A stretch of DNA of 64,000 nucleotides from JBBKWU01 sp037969035 (GTDB taxonomy: Bacteria > Pseudomonadota > Alphaproteobacteria > Micavibrionales > Micavibrionaceae), in contig JBBKWU010000012.1 in NCBI GenBank assembly GCA_037969035.1, positions 186,001-250,000 of the forward strand, read 5' to 3'. The notes under the pieces are model-generated. The model did not search any database. It worked only from the letters and a program-made list of their open reading frames with translations, and had not been told where the DNA came from. The position numbers were made by a program, and so were the translations under genes. This document shows positions 33,034-42,634 of this stretch, piece by piece; the stretch's first letter is position 1, and each line of letters opens with the position of its first letter.

Positions 33034-34602
33034 TCAGCCTGCGACAGCCTGTTTTTCTTCTTCGGCAACGATACGTGGGAAAATGCCTTCGGGCTTTTCA
33101 ATCTTTGTGCCTGCCTTTAAGGCATAATCAGCACAAAGAGCTTCGAAACCACGTTGATCTGCCGGAATTTCCAGTTGATCGAGCATTTTAGAGGCACTAT
33201 CAGGTGTGATTGGCTGCATCACAAGCGCAAGACAACGAATAACTTCGGCAAGCACGTACAGTACTGTACGCATACGTACAGGGTCTTCTTTTTTCAACGC
33301 CCATGGTGCTTGATGGTCAACATAGGCGTTAGCCTCGTTAGTAACGTTCGTTATGAACTCGATCGCTTTATGGAAGCGTTGCAAATCAAGCTCCGTACGA
33401 ACAGTTGCCAACATATCTTTCTGTGCCATATCCAGCAGCTTTTTATCTTCTGCCGTGAACTCTTGTGGCTCAGGAATATGTTCATCACAATTTTTATGGA
33501 TCATGGAAAGTGTACGCTGGCTTAAGTTACCAAGACCATTGGCTAAATCACTATTGATACGGTTCACAGCATTTTCGTGGCTGAAATTACCATCACTGCC
33601 AAACGACACTTCGCGCATCATGAAATAACGTGACGCATCCACGCCATAACGCGCAACAAGATCAGCAGGTGCAATGACATTGCCCAGAGATTTAGACATT
33701 TTCTGCCCCTCAATCGTCCACCAACCATGCGCAAACACACGTTTTGGCGGCTCTAAACCTGCGGCCATCAAGAAGGCTGGCCAGTACACCGCATGGAAGC
33801 GCAAAATATCCTTCCCGACCATATGCACATCCGCAGGCCAGAATTTTTTGAAATCTGCGCTATCCTCATCAGGATAACCGATAGCGGTGATATAATTGGT
33901 CAGCGCGTCAATCCAGACATACATCACATGCTTGTCATCGCCAGGGACTGGAACACCCCAATCAAATGTTGTGCGGCTAATCGATAGATCACGCAGACCA
34001 CCCTTAACAAAGCTCACAACCTCGTTACGGCGCGCTTCGGGCATAATGAAATCATGATGCTCTTCGTAATAGGCGAGCAACTTATCCTGCCATGCGGAGA
34101 GCTTAAAGAAGTAGCTTTCTTCTTCAACCCACGCACATTCCGCACCGCTTGGCGCGAATTTAGTGCCATCAGAGCCTTCGGTTAGTTCCTCTTCGCCGTA
34201 ATAGGACTCATCACGGACAGCGTACCAGCCGCTGTATTTATCGAGGTAAATGTCCCCTGCTTTGACAAGCTTTGTCCAAAGTGCTTGCGCGGCCTTTTTA
34301 TGGCGCTCTTCCGTTGTGCGGATAAAGTCATCATTGGAAAAATTCATGATTTCAGTTAGGTCACGGAAGTTTTGTGACACGGTGTCTGTAAATGTTTGTG
34401 GGTCAATGCCGCTTTTTTCAGCAGCTTGGTGAACCTTTAAGCCATGCTCGTCCGTACCTGTCAGGAATTTCACATCATAACCGTCCAAACGTTTGAACCG
34501 CGCCAAAACATCACAGGCAACAGTCGTATAAGTGTGGCCTATATGCGGTTTATCGTTCACATAGTAAATTGGCGTGGTGATATAGTATGATTTATCAGTC
34601 AT
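33034..34602 (-). CDS. metG: methionyl-tRNA synthetase
   Basis: A 522-residue class I synthetase that charges tRNA-Met. The HIGH motif appears as PHIGHTYTT and the KMSKS motif as GQKMSKSLGNVI. The domain order is Rossmann fold (ITTPIYYVNDKPHIGH, FLTGTDEHGLKV), a connective peptide without the four-Cys zinc site, and the anticodon-binding helices (NRINSDLANGLGNLSQRTLSMI). The protein lacks the C-terminal tRNA-binding extension of E. coli MetG. It is adjacent to holB with no gap. Confidence 0.96.
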   Translation of the reverse strand: MTDKSYYITTPIYYVNDKPHIGHTYTTVACDVLARFKRLDGYDVKFLTGTDEHGLKVHQAAEKSGIDPQTFTDTVSQNFRDLTEIMNFSNDDFIRTTEERHKKAAQALWTKLVKAGDIYLDKYSGWYAVRDESYYGEEELTEGSDGTKFAPSGAECAWVEEESYFFKLSAWQDKLLAYYEEHHDFIMPEARRNEVVSFVKGGLRDLSISRTTFDWGVPVPGDDKHVMYVWIDALTNYITAIGYPDEDSADFKKFWPADVHMVGKDILRFHAVYWPAFLMAAGLEPPKRVFAHGWWTIEGQKMSKSLGNVIAPADLVARYGVDASRYFMMREVSFGSDGNFSHENAVNRINSDLANGLGNLSQRTLSMIHKNCDEHIPEPQEFTAEDKKLLDMAQKDMLATVRTELDLQRFHKAIEFITNVTNEANAYVDHQAPWALKKEDPVRMRTVLYVLAEVIRCLALVMQPITPDSASKMLDQLEIPADQRGFEALCADYALKAGTKIEKPEGIFPRIVAEEEKQAVAG

Positions 34603-35775
34603 TTATGCTGCTTTCTTAATGTCAAATAATGAAAAAGCACCCAAAACCATTTGTTTTTTATCGAGGTTTGCTCTGTCAATTAAATCGAAATGTTGTGTTA
34701 TGTTCTCACAGATTTTAATCCACTCTTCAAGAGAATAATAATCCATCAAGGCTTGCACGGCGACGCCATCAAGCGGTGCGTTCAATATTTCATTACGGGC
34801 TTTGGCACGAACAATTGAGTCTATATACCATTTGAAAATATCTTTAAAAGCCTGCGCGTTCTTTTCCTGCCCTGCCCTTGCCAGCGTTTCTGCGAGCATG
34901 TGGATTTCTGGCCAATCCCACTGTGGAAAGCCTTCTAGTAGCATATTCAGGGTAATTGTTGCGTCAAGGCCGCCTTCCCCCGCAATCGCCACAGCACGCC
35001 CCACACTGCCACCTGCGATGCTATAGAGTGCTTGTGCTTCAGCAACAGAGAGTAATGGATGCTCACGCTTTACCAGCATGTTAAATTGCTCGAACTCGGG
35101 CACCTTAAAAATGAAAGAGCGGCAGCGCGAACGAATAGTCGGAATCATGGCACCTGCGCGGTGAACAACCAAAATCAAAACAGTGTTTGATGGCGGTTCT
35201 TCCAATATCTTCAATATCGCATTTTGGGAGTTACGGTTCATTGTATCCGCATCATCGACAATTACTGCGCGCCAGCCCCCCTGAGAAGCCGTACGGCGCA
35301 GGAATGGTGTGATTTTACGCACCTCATCGACCTCGACACCGCCCTTATAAGCTCCCTTTTTTTCGTCAAATTGACGCTCAATCGCTAGAAAGTCGGGGTG
35401 AGAGCCTGCTACGATCTGGCGGAAAACGCTGCCTTCACGGTCAACGTCCATGTTTTCTATAGCCTCTTTGGGTAACACCTCACCGAACAGGCCGCCATCG
35501 GCGGTATCTGTTTGTTGACTGAGAAGAAAACGCGCCAGACGAAACGCGAACGTGCTTTTACCAATGCCTTGCGGCCCTGTGAACATCACAGCATGTGGAA
35601 ATGAGCCACTATCAAACATCGCCAGAAGCTGTTTTTCAACATCGTCAAACCCAATGCATTCGGTGGAAAGGCGGGGCGCAACAAGACCTGCGGGCTCAGC
35701 AGAAAGCATTTGCGCGCCACTCGCCGCGTCAAAGTCGTCCTCATCCATCAAATCATCGTCAAAATCATCAAACAT
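34603..35775 (-). CDS. holB: DNA polymerase III delta' subunit
   Basis: A 390-residue clamp-loader subunit. It has a Walker-like GPQGIGKSTFAFRLARFLL and the VDEVRKITPFLRRTASQGGWRAVIVDDADTMNRNSQNAILKILEEPPSNTVLILVVHRAGAMIPTIRSRC region typical of delta'. The N-terminus is unusually acidic (MFDDFDDDLMDEDDF). It overlaps tmk by 8 bases upstream and abuts metG downstream, the conserved tmk-holB-metG-tatD cluster. Confidence 0.93.
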   Translation of the reverse strand: MFDDFDDDLMDEDDFDAASGAQMLSAEPAGLVAPRLSTECIGFDDVEKQLLAMFDSGSFPHAVMFTGPQGIGKSTFAFRLARFLLSQQTDTADGGLFGEVLPKEAIENMDVDREGSVFRQIVAGSHPDFLAIERQFDEKKGAYKGGVEVDEVRKITPFLRRTASQGGWRAVIVDDADTMNRNSQNAILKILEEPPSNTVLILVVHRAGAMIPTIRSRCRSFIFKVPEFEQFNMLVKREHPLLSVAEAQALYSIAGGSVGRAVAIAGEGGLDATITLNMLLEGFPQWDWPEIHMLAETLARAGQEKNAQAFKDIFKWYIDSIVRAKARNEILNAPLDGVAVQALMDYYSLEEWIKICENITQHFDLIDRANLDKKQMVLGAFSLFDIKKAA

Positions 35776-36406
35776 GCTGTTTAATTTTCTCCAGCGTTTT
35801 TTCTAAAATTTGTGCCGTGATTGCGTCCATATCTTGTGCTGCATCAATAACCACGCAGCGTTTTGTATCATTACGGGCGATATCCAAATACCCCTGACGC
35901 AGCATTTCATGAAACGCGATTGTTTTGGTTTCAAATGTTGTGTCCGTATCGTTGCCGCGCCCCTGCCCACGGGCTAGACCAACCTCAGGTGCAATATCAA
36001 GCAACAACGTCATGTCTGGTTCAAAATCACCAATCGCGGCTTGTTTAATGCTCTCAACCTTATCTGCGGCCATACCGCCAGCAACACCTTGGTAAACGCG
36101 TGTTGAATCTGTATAGCGATCTGAAATTACGATTTTTCCCTGTGCCAACGCAGGCTTAATCAGCGTTTCTGTATGGTGCGATCGTGCCGCAAACATTAGT
36201 AAAGCTTGTGCTGCAACAGGCCAACTTGCACCACCATGGGCAACGAATAAATCCCGCATCGCTTCACCAGCATCACTGCCGCCCGGCTCACGGGTTAAAA
36301 CAACGCTATGCCCTGCTGCTTCCAGATTTGCGACAAGCCGCGCAATTTGTGTGGATTTACCACTGCCCTCACCGCCCTCAAGCGTTATAAAAAGGCCTCG
36401 CTGCAT
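35768..36406 (-). CDS. tmk: thymidylate kinase
   Basis: It phosphorylates dTMP to dTDP. The P-loop is ITLEGGEGSGKSTQIARL, followed by the DRxG-equivalent LTREPGGSDAGEAMRDLF, ISDRYTDSTRVYQGVAGG and DIAPEVGLARGQGRG. The chosen ATG at 36406 gives 212 residues and comes after the dacF stop. A longer form from 36421 would overlap dacF and adds only MWIAR. Complete and typical. Confidence 0.95.
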   Translation of the reverse strand: MQRGLFITLEGGEGSGKSTQIARLVANLEAAGHSVVLTREPGGSDAGEAMRDLFVAHGGASWPVAAQALLMFAARSHHTETLIKPALAQGKIVISDRYTDSTRVYQGVAGGMAADKVESIKQAAIGDFEPDMTLLLDIAPEVGLARGQGRGNDTDTTFETKTIAFHEMLRQGYLDIARNDTKRCVVIDAAQDMDAITAQILEKTLEKIKQHV

Positions 36407-36407
36407 T

Positions 36408-37556
36408 CTAGCTATCCACACTTCCGCTGATCAACATTTTTGTTTTCATCCATGTCTTAGCGAAGATGTTCAAACCCTTAACGCTTTTGCCGCTATACAA
36501 CGGTAGCTCAAGCGTTTCACCGCGCGGCACGCTGATTTTCAATGTGCCGACTTCATCGCCTTTTGCTATGGGGGCTATCAAAGGCGAATTGTAAATAACT
36601 TCGACCTTAAGGTCGTTTTTCAAGTTTTGTGGAATGGTGACTTTAAGATCATCTTTCAAAACCAACGGTACAGAAGTTTCTTGTCCCACCGCAACATTTG
36701 CGGCGATTACCTCAGCGTCACGCGTGAATAGCGTATAGTTTTTAAATCCGCGCAAACCCCAATCCAGCAAACGTGCGCCTTCTTGCGCCCGCGCTTTACC
36801 GTCTTCAAGGCCGTTCACAATCATTATCACACGGCGGCCATCACGAATACCTGATGCCATCAAGCCATAGCCGCCATCTTCGGTGTGACCTGTTTTAAGG
36901 CCATCCGCGCCGATATCACGGTACAAAAGCGGATTGCGGTTTTGCTGGTTGATATTGTTATAGGTAAATTCTTCTTCGTTGAAATAATGGTAATATTCAG
37001 GGAAGTCTTTAATCAAATGAAAAGCGAGCGTCGCAAGGTCACGCGCCGTTGAATAGTGATCTGAATCAGGCCAACCACTTGCGTTCATAAAATGGCTACT
37101 GTTCATGCCGAGCTCTTTTGCTTTTGCGGTGATAGATGTTGCAAAATCATCTTCACTACCCGCAAGGCCTTCGGCCAGAACAACCGTTGCGTCGTTGCCG
37201 GATTGAACAACAACACCGCGCACCAAATCCTCAACCTTTACTGTTTTATCAACTTCGACAAACATTTTAGAGCCGCCCATGCGCCAAGCTTTTTCACTGA
37301 CCTTCAATTCGGTCTCCAGTGAAAGTTTGCCATTACGTAAGGCTTCAAAAACCATATACATCGTCATGGTTTTGCTCATCGACGATGTGGGCATACGCTC
37401 ATCCGCGTTTTTCTCAAACAGCACCATGCCTGTGTCATAGTCCACGATAATGGCTTGTTTGGCCGATGTGTGGTCGGTCTGCGCGTTTGCAGACATAACA
37501 GGCGTCAGTGCCATAAAAACAGCCAACGTCAGGACAAGTAAAATCCTTTGAAACAT
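36408..37556 (-). CDS. dacF: D-alanyl-D-alanine carboxypeptidase (DacF/PBP5 family)
   Basis: A 382-residue periplasmic enzyme that trims the terminal D-Ala of peptidoglycan side chains. A Sec signal peptide ends near AFMALTPVMSANAQ. The three penicillin-binding motifs are SMSK (residues 59-62, Ser59 nucleophile), SGN (119-121) and KTG (221-223). The C-terminal beta domain and an amphipathic tail (GLNIFAKTWMKTKML) for membrane association are present. It is downstream of rlpA with a 25-base gap, which gives an envelope cluster with rlpA and mltB. Confidence 0.95.
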   Translation of the reverse strand: MFQRILLVLTLAVFMALTPVMSANAQTDHTSAKQAIIVDYDTGMVLFEKNADERMPTSSMSKTMTMYMVFEALRNGKLSLETELKVSEKAWRMGGSKMFVEVDKTVKVEDLVRGVVVQSGNDATVVLAEGLAGSEDDFATSITAKAKELGMNSSHFMNASGWPDSDHYSTARDLATLAFHLIKDFPEYYHYFNEEEFTYNNINQQNRNPLLYRDIGADGLKTGHTEDGGYGLMASGIRDGRRVIMIVNGLEDGKARAQEGARLLDWGLRGFKNYTLFTRDAEVIAANVAVGQETSVPLVLKDDLKVTIPQNLKNDLKVEVIYNSPLIAPIAKGDEVGTLKISVPRGETLELPLYSGKSVKGLNIFAKTWMKTKMLISGSVDS

Positions 37557-37581
37557 AATAAGAACCTCTGTGATTTAAAGT

Positions 37582-38622
37582 TTATTCCACGACTATAATA
37601 GCCGCATTATTACCAGACGCAACCAATCGTTCAAGCATTGAGTCTGCTTGCCCGACAGATGCGATAGGCCCCACACGCACACGATAAAACTGCTTGCCGT
37701 TCACGAGCGCGGGATAGACATTAGAGGGGCCAAATGAGGCCAATTTACGGCTTAAACTCTGCGCATTATCATGCACCGAGAACGAGCCTGCCTGCACATA
37801 AATATTGGTTTGCATCACAGGAAGCTCTGTCACGATCGGGTCAGGGTAAAAGTTGCCGTCACGCACGTGACCGGGTGTGACATTGGTAAGCGCGCCGCGT
37901 GACGTCATTTCCTGCGAGGTTAGCGTTTCTTGCTGGACAGGCTGGAGCGAAGCCGTTTGATATTGTTGCTGCTGTTGCTGTACTTGCTGTGAAGGCTGCG
38001 AGCGCAATGCTTCGGTATTATCCCGCGCGGCACTTGCTACACGAACAGACTGCCCTGGCAATCTACCGTCACGATTAACAGCAACTTCATAACCGCTTGT
38101 GTCGATGCCTTGCTTGGCAGCTTGCGCTATTTGAAGGCTCTCTTGCTTCATGACCTGAATTTTAACTTTGGCTGTCCCTGCGTTTTTAAAGCCTAAAAGC
38201 TCTGCTGCCCGTTTGGACAAATCTATCACACGACCACGGCTATAGGGGCCACGATCATTCACGCGCACAACCAACGAACGTCCGTTATCAAGGTTCGTTA
38301 CCCGCACAAGTGAAGGCATTTGCAGTGTTTTATGCGCCGCCGTTAATTCGTTCATATCGAAAATTTCACCGTTGGCGGTTTGCTTGCCGTGAAATTGCGG
38401 CCCATACCAAGAGGCAATGCCTGTTTCTTCATATTCGTAATCTTCGCGTGGTGTGTAGGTTTTACCTTTGATTTTATAAGGTGAGCCTACTTTGAATGTT
38501 CCTTCGCTCTTTGATGGTGGGTTAATCTTTTTGGTTAAATGCGAGACATACTGAACCTCGGTACACCCCGCAAGAAAAACAAAACAAACAAAAACAGACA
38601 AAAGACGTGAAATTAAAGACAT
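37582..38622 (-). CDS. rlpA: septal ring lipoprotein RlpA with SPOR domain
   Basis: A 346-residue outer membrane lipoprotein (lipobox LAGC near residue 19). A double-psi beta-barrel domain (about residues 65-150) has GIASWYGPQFHGKQTANGEIFDMNELTAAHKTLQMPSLVRVTNLDNGRSLVVRVNDRGPYSRGRVIDLSKRAAELLG, which contains the catalytic region of RlpA lytic transglycosylases. A Gln-rich linker with a run of Gln codons follows. The C-terminal SPOR domain (about residues 265-346, VQAGSFSVHDNAQSLSRKLASFG) binds denuded septal glycan. It probably acts at the division site. Confidence 0.94.
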   Translation of the reverse strand: MSLISRLLSVFVCFVFLAGCTEVQYVSHLTKKINPPSKSEGTFKVGSPYKIKGKTYTPREDYEYEETGIASWYGPQFHGKQTANGEIFDMNELTAAHKTLQMPSLVRVTNLDNGRSLVVRVNDRGPYSRGRVIDLSKRAAELLGFKNAGTAKVKIQVMKQESLQIAQAAKQGIDTSGYEVAVNRDGRLPGQSVRVASAARDNTEALRSQPSQQVQQQQQQYQTASLQPVQQETLTSQEMTSRGALTNVTPGHVRDGNFYPDPIVTELPVMQTNIYVQAGSFSVHDNAQSLSRKLASFGPSNVYPALVNGKQFYRVRVGPIASVGQADSMLERLVASGNNAAIIVVE

Positions 38623-38677
38623 ACTTACTCTCGATATATAAACGATGTTAAAAATAAATGCGGAATCAAAAACTTAC

Positions 38678-39655
38678 TTACTGCGCGATCGCATCCGCCA
38701 AAAGGCCAACAGAGGTCGCAAAATAATCAGAACGGTTCCATTTTTTGATGGTGTTAAAATTACTATAGGTCAGATAAGCAGGCCCCGTAATTCCATCTGG
38801 TGCGGTAACTGAGGCTTTGATCCCTTCCGCTGTTGGCAATGCTGTATTTCCCACGGCACGAACGCCTAAACGCTCCCACTCTGCCAGAGATTTAGTCACG
38901 TCTTTATCGGCCAATGCGGCGTTAAAGCCAGCAGGCAAGATAACCTGCCGCCCCCAACGCTCATCGCCGCGCCAACCACTACGGGCAAGGTAGTTGGCGG
39001 TTGAGGCAAATATATCAGGTTTACTATTCCAGATATCTTTGCGACCGTCATTATTGTAATCCTGCGCGTAAGCCATGAAGCTCGAAGGCATGAATTGGTT
39101 TTGACCCATCGCTCCCGCCCATGACCCTGTCATGTCATCAAGCGCGATATGTCCACCATCGACAATTTTAAGCGCCGTCATAAGTTCTTTGGTGAAAAAC
39201 TCACTACGGCGACCATCCCAAGCCAATGTCGAGAGCGCTCGCACAAGGTTAAAACCGCCCGTGTTACTGCCGTAATTGGTTTCAATTCCCCACAGCGCCA
39301 CGATATATTGCGGTTGGACATCATATTTAGCACTAATTTCATCGAGTAACGCGCGGTTTTCCGCAAACATCTCGCGACCCTTTTTAATGCGTATCTGGTT
39401 CACTATTTTTTCGCGATATTCCACAAATGTCATTGTGCCCTCAGGCTGCTTGCGATCAAGCTCTATCACGCGTTCATGCGGCGTCAGGGTGCTCGCAAAC
39501 GCCTTCTCAACCAGCGCGTCTGAAATACCTTCGCTTTTTGCAGTTGCTTTGATATCGATCAGCCAATCAGCAAACGGTTTTGCCTCTGCCATCGCGCTTT
39601 GTGCGCTTAAAAAAACTAGTGTAAAGGCGGAGATGGCGCAATATCTGAAATTCAT
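38678..39655 (-). CDS. mltB: membrane-bound lytic murein transglycosylase B family
   Basis: A 325-residue exported enzyme that cleaves glycan strands of peptidoglycan. The signal peptide ends near QSAMAEA without a lipobox Cys. The catalytic Glu125 is in IVALWGIETNYGSNTGGFN. Further family blocks are STLAWDGRRSEFFTKEL, GSWAGAMGQNQFMPSSFMAYAQDYNNDGRKDIWNSKPDIFASTANYLARSGW and a closing TIKKWNRSDYFATSVGLLADAI. It is grouped with rlpA and dacF. Confidence 0.94.
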   Translation of the reverse strand: MNFRYCAISAFTLVFLSAQSAMAEAKPFADWLIDIKATAKSEGISDALVEKAFASTLTPHERVIELDRKQPEGTMTFVEYREKIVNQIRIKKGREMFAENRALLDEISAKYDVQPQYIVALWGIETNYGSNTGGFNLVRALSTLAWDGRRSEFFTKELMTALKIVDGGHIALDDMTGSWAGAMGQNQFMPSSFMAYAQDYNNDGRKDIWNSKPDIFASTANYLARSGWRGDERWGRQVILPAGFNAALADKDVTKSLAEWERLGVRAVGNTALPTAEGIKASVTAPDGITGPAYLTYSNFNTIKKWNRSDYFATSVGLLADAIAQ

Positions 39656-39680
39656 GTTATTTCCCTGTTCTCGTGTTGCA

Positions 39681-40481
39681 TTAATTTGCTGTGGCTTCTG
39701 TAGTTTTAGCAGATGTAATTTTGCCTGTCAGCCTGTAAAGCCAAGTGCCCACAACTTCATGCAAGGCCAAATCGAGCTCCGTTAAATTTTGTGGCAACTC
39801 GGTCAAAGACGGCATCCAGCTATATTTTAAATCTGTTCGAAAGTCAGACGGATAAGGAATAACATCCCAGCCCGCAGATTGAAACACCGCGATGCTGCGC
39901 GGCATATGATATGCGGATGTCACCAAAACCCATTGCTCGGTTGGTAAAGGCCGTAATAAATCCCGTGTGAATGTGGCATTTTCAAATGTATTGCGTGATT
40001 CTTCTTCATAGACAATCGCATCATCGACAAAGCCAAAATCGTTGATAAATCTCTGCACGTCTTTGGACTCAGGTTTTTTACTGCCGCCCAAAATCCCGTT
40101 ACCGCCTGAGAACACCAAAAGTGATTCGGGGTAAATTTGGCTTAACAGCAACCCATCCAACACGCGCTCGATATTATCATTCGCAACAATTCTGTCATGT
40201 ATTAATGAATGTTCTGTTGTAAACGTGCCGCCCAAAACGACGATGCCATCCACATATCCATTGACATTAGGCTCCGTATATTGTTTTTCCAAATACACCA
40301 ACAAGTTAGGACCAACAGGAAATGCACCTAAAACAATAAACATCACCACGCCGCATGATAAAATCCAAAGCCCTACTCGCTTTTTAAACAGGCATAAAGC
40401 CCAACCAAGCAGTACAAAAACAAAGATCACAACCAGCGGCGAAAACAACAAACCCAGAGCTTTAAAGAAAAAATATTCCAT
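39681..40481 (-). CDS. YdcF/SanA-family (DUF218) protein
   Basis: A 266-residue protein with two N-terminal membrane helices (about residues 8-30 and 38-58) and a DUF218 domain. Its core shows GIVVLGGTF, LVFSGGNGI, EEESRNTFENATFTRDLL, WVLVTSAYHMPRSIAVFQSAGWDVIPYPSDF. E. coli relatives ElyC and SanA affect envelope and peptidoglycan integrity at the periplasmic face. Its place beside mltB fits such a role, but this is inference. Confidence 0.88.
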   Translation of the reverse strand: MEYFFFKALGLLFSPLVVIFVFVLLGWALCLFKKRVGLWILSCGVVMFIVLGAFPVGPNLLVYLEKQYTEPNVNGYVDGIVVLGGTFTTEHSLIHDRIVANDNIERVLDGLLLSQIYPESLLVFSGGNGILGGSKKPESKDVQRFINDFGFVDDAIVYEEESRNTFENATFTRDLLRPLPTEQWVLVTSAYHMPRSIAVFQSAGWDVIPYPSDFRTDLKYSWMPSLTELPQNLTELDLALHEVVGTWLYRLTGKITSAKTTEATAN

Positions 40482-40571
40482 AAATGCAAAAATAACGATA
40501 TTAGGACTTTACGTACAGGGAAAAAATTGAGTATGAAAGAGCAGACGCATCAACTTGCGCTTTCTTGGTAC

Positions 40572-40661
40572 GGAGGAGTGGCAGAGTGGTTGAATGCACC
40601 GGTCTTGAAAACCGGCATAGGTGCGAGCCTATCCAGGGTTCGAATCCCTGCTCCTCCGCCA
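40572..40661 (+). tRNA. tRNA-Ser (anticodon TGA)
   Basis: The acceptor stem GGAGGAG (40572-40578) pairs with CTCCTCC (40651-40657), the discriminator is G, and CCA is encoded at 40659-40661. The anticodon arm CCGGT-CTTGAAA-ACCGG gives anticodon TGA at 40606-40608. A long variable arm and the T-loop GGTTCGAATCC are present, as expected of a class II serine tRNA. Confidence 0.97.
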
Positions 40662-40683
40662 CTTACAGAATTAGGACTCTTAC

Positions 40684-41433
40684 ATGACTCTACGTAAAAA
40701 ACTCACCATATCTCTCATAATTGCCGATATGCTTTTCTTTGCGCCAATGACGGCTGCAAATGCCTCGACAACAGGTGCTGTTGGCGGTGCTAGTATTGAA
40801 AAAAGCAAAACCGCCGTTGATTTTCGCGTTGGATATAGCGATGCAGAAAAAACGTCATCACAGAATGAACGTCTACGTTTACGCACACATATTGATTATG
40901 GCGTGACCGACTATTATGCGCTGCGCTTGATTTTTGCGACCGACAAACGCAAAGGCGACAATATGGAAGCCGAGGGCCTAAGCATTGAAAATCGTTTTTA
41001 CCTGCTTCACGCAGATGAATATGGTTTTGATTTTGGCATTCGCTTAAAATACACACTAAAAGACGGCGACAAAAAACCTGACTCCGCAGGATTAGGGTTT
41101 TACCAACAAATCCCACTTGACCAATGGAAAGTTCGCTTCAATGAAACAATAAGTCACGAAATCGGCGAAGACAGCGAAGACGGCATTTCCGTTGAAATCC
41201 GTTCACAGGCAATGTACAGCCTTGAAAACAAAATGAGCGTGGGCATTGAAAGCTTCAATGATTTCGGCAATTTGAATGATCAATCAGGGTATAACGCCCA
41301 AAGCCATACAATCGGCCCTGTCATCAAAGGCAAGATATTCAATGATATCGGCTATGAAACAGGCTATCGCGCAGGAATTTCCGATGGTGCGCCCGATCAC
41401 AGCTTCAAACTGTTTCTGTCAAAATCTTTTTGA
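40684..41433 (+). CDS. exported beta-barrel-like outer membrane protein
   Basis: A 249-residue protein with a signal peptide (MTLRKKLTISLIIADMLFFAPMTAANA). The mature part alternates hydrophobic and polar residues in about ten strands (YYALRLIFATDK, FGIRLKYTLK, MSVGIESFNDFG) and ends in Phe (FLSKSF), the signature recognised by BamA. It resembles small outer-membrane barrels or transport-related proteins, but I cannot assign a family. It starts 22 bases after the tRNA gene. No strong ribosome site is seen. Confidence 0.7.
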   Translation: MTLRKKLTISLIIADMLFFAPMTAANASTTGAVGGASIEKSKTAVDFRVGYSDAEKTSSQNERLRLRTHIDYGVTDYYALRLIFATDKRKGDNMEAEGLSIENRFYLLHADEYGFDFGIRLKYTLKDGDKKPDSAGLGFYQQIPLDQWKVRFNETISHEIGEDSEDGISVEIRSQAMYSLENKMSVGIESFNDFGNLNDQSGYNAQSHTIGPVIKGKIFNDIGYETGYRAGISDGAPDHSFKLFLSKSF

Positions 41434-41439
41434 CAGACC

Positions 41440-42423
41440 TTATGCGCCTAAGCTCCCACTCAGATAGAGCCAGGCCATATAACATCCATAAGCCAAAAGA
41501 AATACACCGCCGCTCACGCGGCCAAATTTTTTGAAAAAGAAGATCATGGCCAACATCACCACGGATATCCCAAGCGTAAGCGGAATATCGAACACCGCTA
41601 TTTGCCCCGTAATTGGCACAGGTTTAATCAACGCGGTAATGCCGAGGATCGATAATATATTGAACAAATTACTGCCCAATATATTGCCAATAATAACATC
41701 AGAGTTCTTTTTCAGCGCTGCCGATATGGCTGTTGCTAGTTCTGGCAATGATGTTCCAATCGCAACAAGAGACAAACCGATCACGGCTTCGGAAATACCA
41801 ATCTCCCGCGCCAAACTGCTCGCGCCCCTCACCAATAAATCAGCGCCCAACACCAACATAGCAATACCCACTATGCTCATAAGAATAGACGCGCCAATTC
41901 CTAATTGACCACCATCATCAAATTCCTGTGCTTCGTGCTCATGAACCGTACCGCCTGCCCCTGCCGCCATACGCGCCTTGTCCTTGCGCTCGCTCTTGTA
42001 AGAATAAAAGAGATACCCAACAAGCGACAACACCATCAGCGCACCAACCAAGCTCGGAATAATCGTCATATAAGACAACCCCAAAAGTGCAGCGCTTGCC
42101 CCAAACACAGCAAAGGCATCCCTTAAAATGGCTTTGTCCTTGCAAATAACAGGTGTCAGCACAGCGGCTATCCCTAAAATCAAAAGCACGTTGGCGATAT
42201 TACTGCCCACAACGTTGCCGAGCGCAATATCTGGTTGGTTATTCAAGGACGCTTTGATCGAAACCAAAAGCTCTGGCGCGGAGGTGCCAAATCCCACAAC
42301 AACAACGCCGATCAATATGGCCGATATTCCCAGTCGTTTTGAGATAGAAACGCTACCCCGAACAAGCCCCTCACCACCGATAAACAAAAGTACCAACCCC
42401 GCAACCACAAACAAAAAGTCCAT
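41440..42423 (-). CDS. calcium/sodium antiporter, YrbG family
   Basis: A 327-residue inner-membrane exchanger of the CaCA family. Two inverted repeats carry the ion-binding alpha motifs VVVGFGTSAPELLVSIKASLNNQPDIALGNVVGSNIANVLLILGI and LVAIGTSLPELATAISAALKKNSDVIIGNILGSNLFNILSILGI, with Glu in each GTS(A/L)PE. About ten helices are predicted by eye, with a charged central loop (KSERKDKARMAAG). Substrate specificity is inferred from the family only. Confidence 0.93.
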   Translation of the reverse strand: MDFLFVVAGLVLLFIGGEGLVRGSVSISKRLGISAILIGVVVVGFGTSAPELLVSIKASLNNQPDIALGNVVGSNIANVLLILGIAAVLTPVICKDKAILRDAFAVFGASAALLGLSYMTIIPSLVGALMVLSLVGYLFYSYKSERKDKARMAAGAGGTVHEHEAQEFDDGGQLGIGASILMSIVGIAMLVLGADLLVRGASSLAREIGISEAVIGLSLVAIGTSLPELATAISAALKKNSDVIIGNILGSNLFNILSILGITALIKPVPITGQIAVFDIPLTLGISVVMLAMIFFFKKFGRVSGGVFLLAYGCYMAWLYLSGSLGA

Positions 42424-42504
42424 TGACGAAAAATCCCTTCTTTCAAAGCTTACGTGTCAAATATTGAGCATCAATTTATAGAAAAAATTTAGAACGTTTC
42501 TCAA

Positions 42505-42531
42505 TATATTCTATAACGCTAATAGAATATA
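42505..42531. repeat. perfect 10-bp inverted repeat
   Basis: TATATTCTAT (42505-42514) and ATAGAATATA (42522-42531) with a 7-base spacer, in the 210-base gap between the antiporter start and the tRNA-Ser gene. No T run follows on either strand, so an operator or leader hairpin is more likely than a terminator. The rest of this gap is AT-rich and shows no gene. Confidence 0.6.
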
Positions 42532-42634
42532 CAGGAAAAAAAAGAGCATAAAAAAACATCAAACCCATTTACAAAAATTTGATCCTATGGCATCGGTAAC
42601 GGCTTGAATGCTGGGTCACACATACTATTACTAT

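Noticed and set aside
36407..36421. Upstream ATG (36421) for tmk
   Set aside because: It adds only MWIAR, which is not family sequence, and would overlap dacF. The ATG at 36406 fits the MQRGLFITLEGG start.
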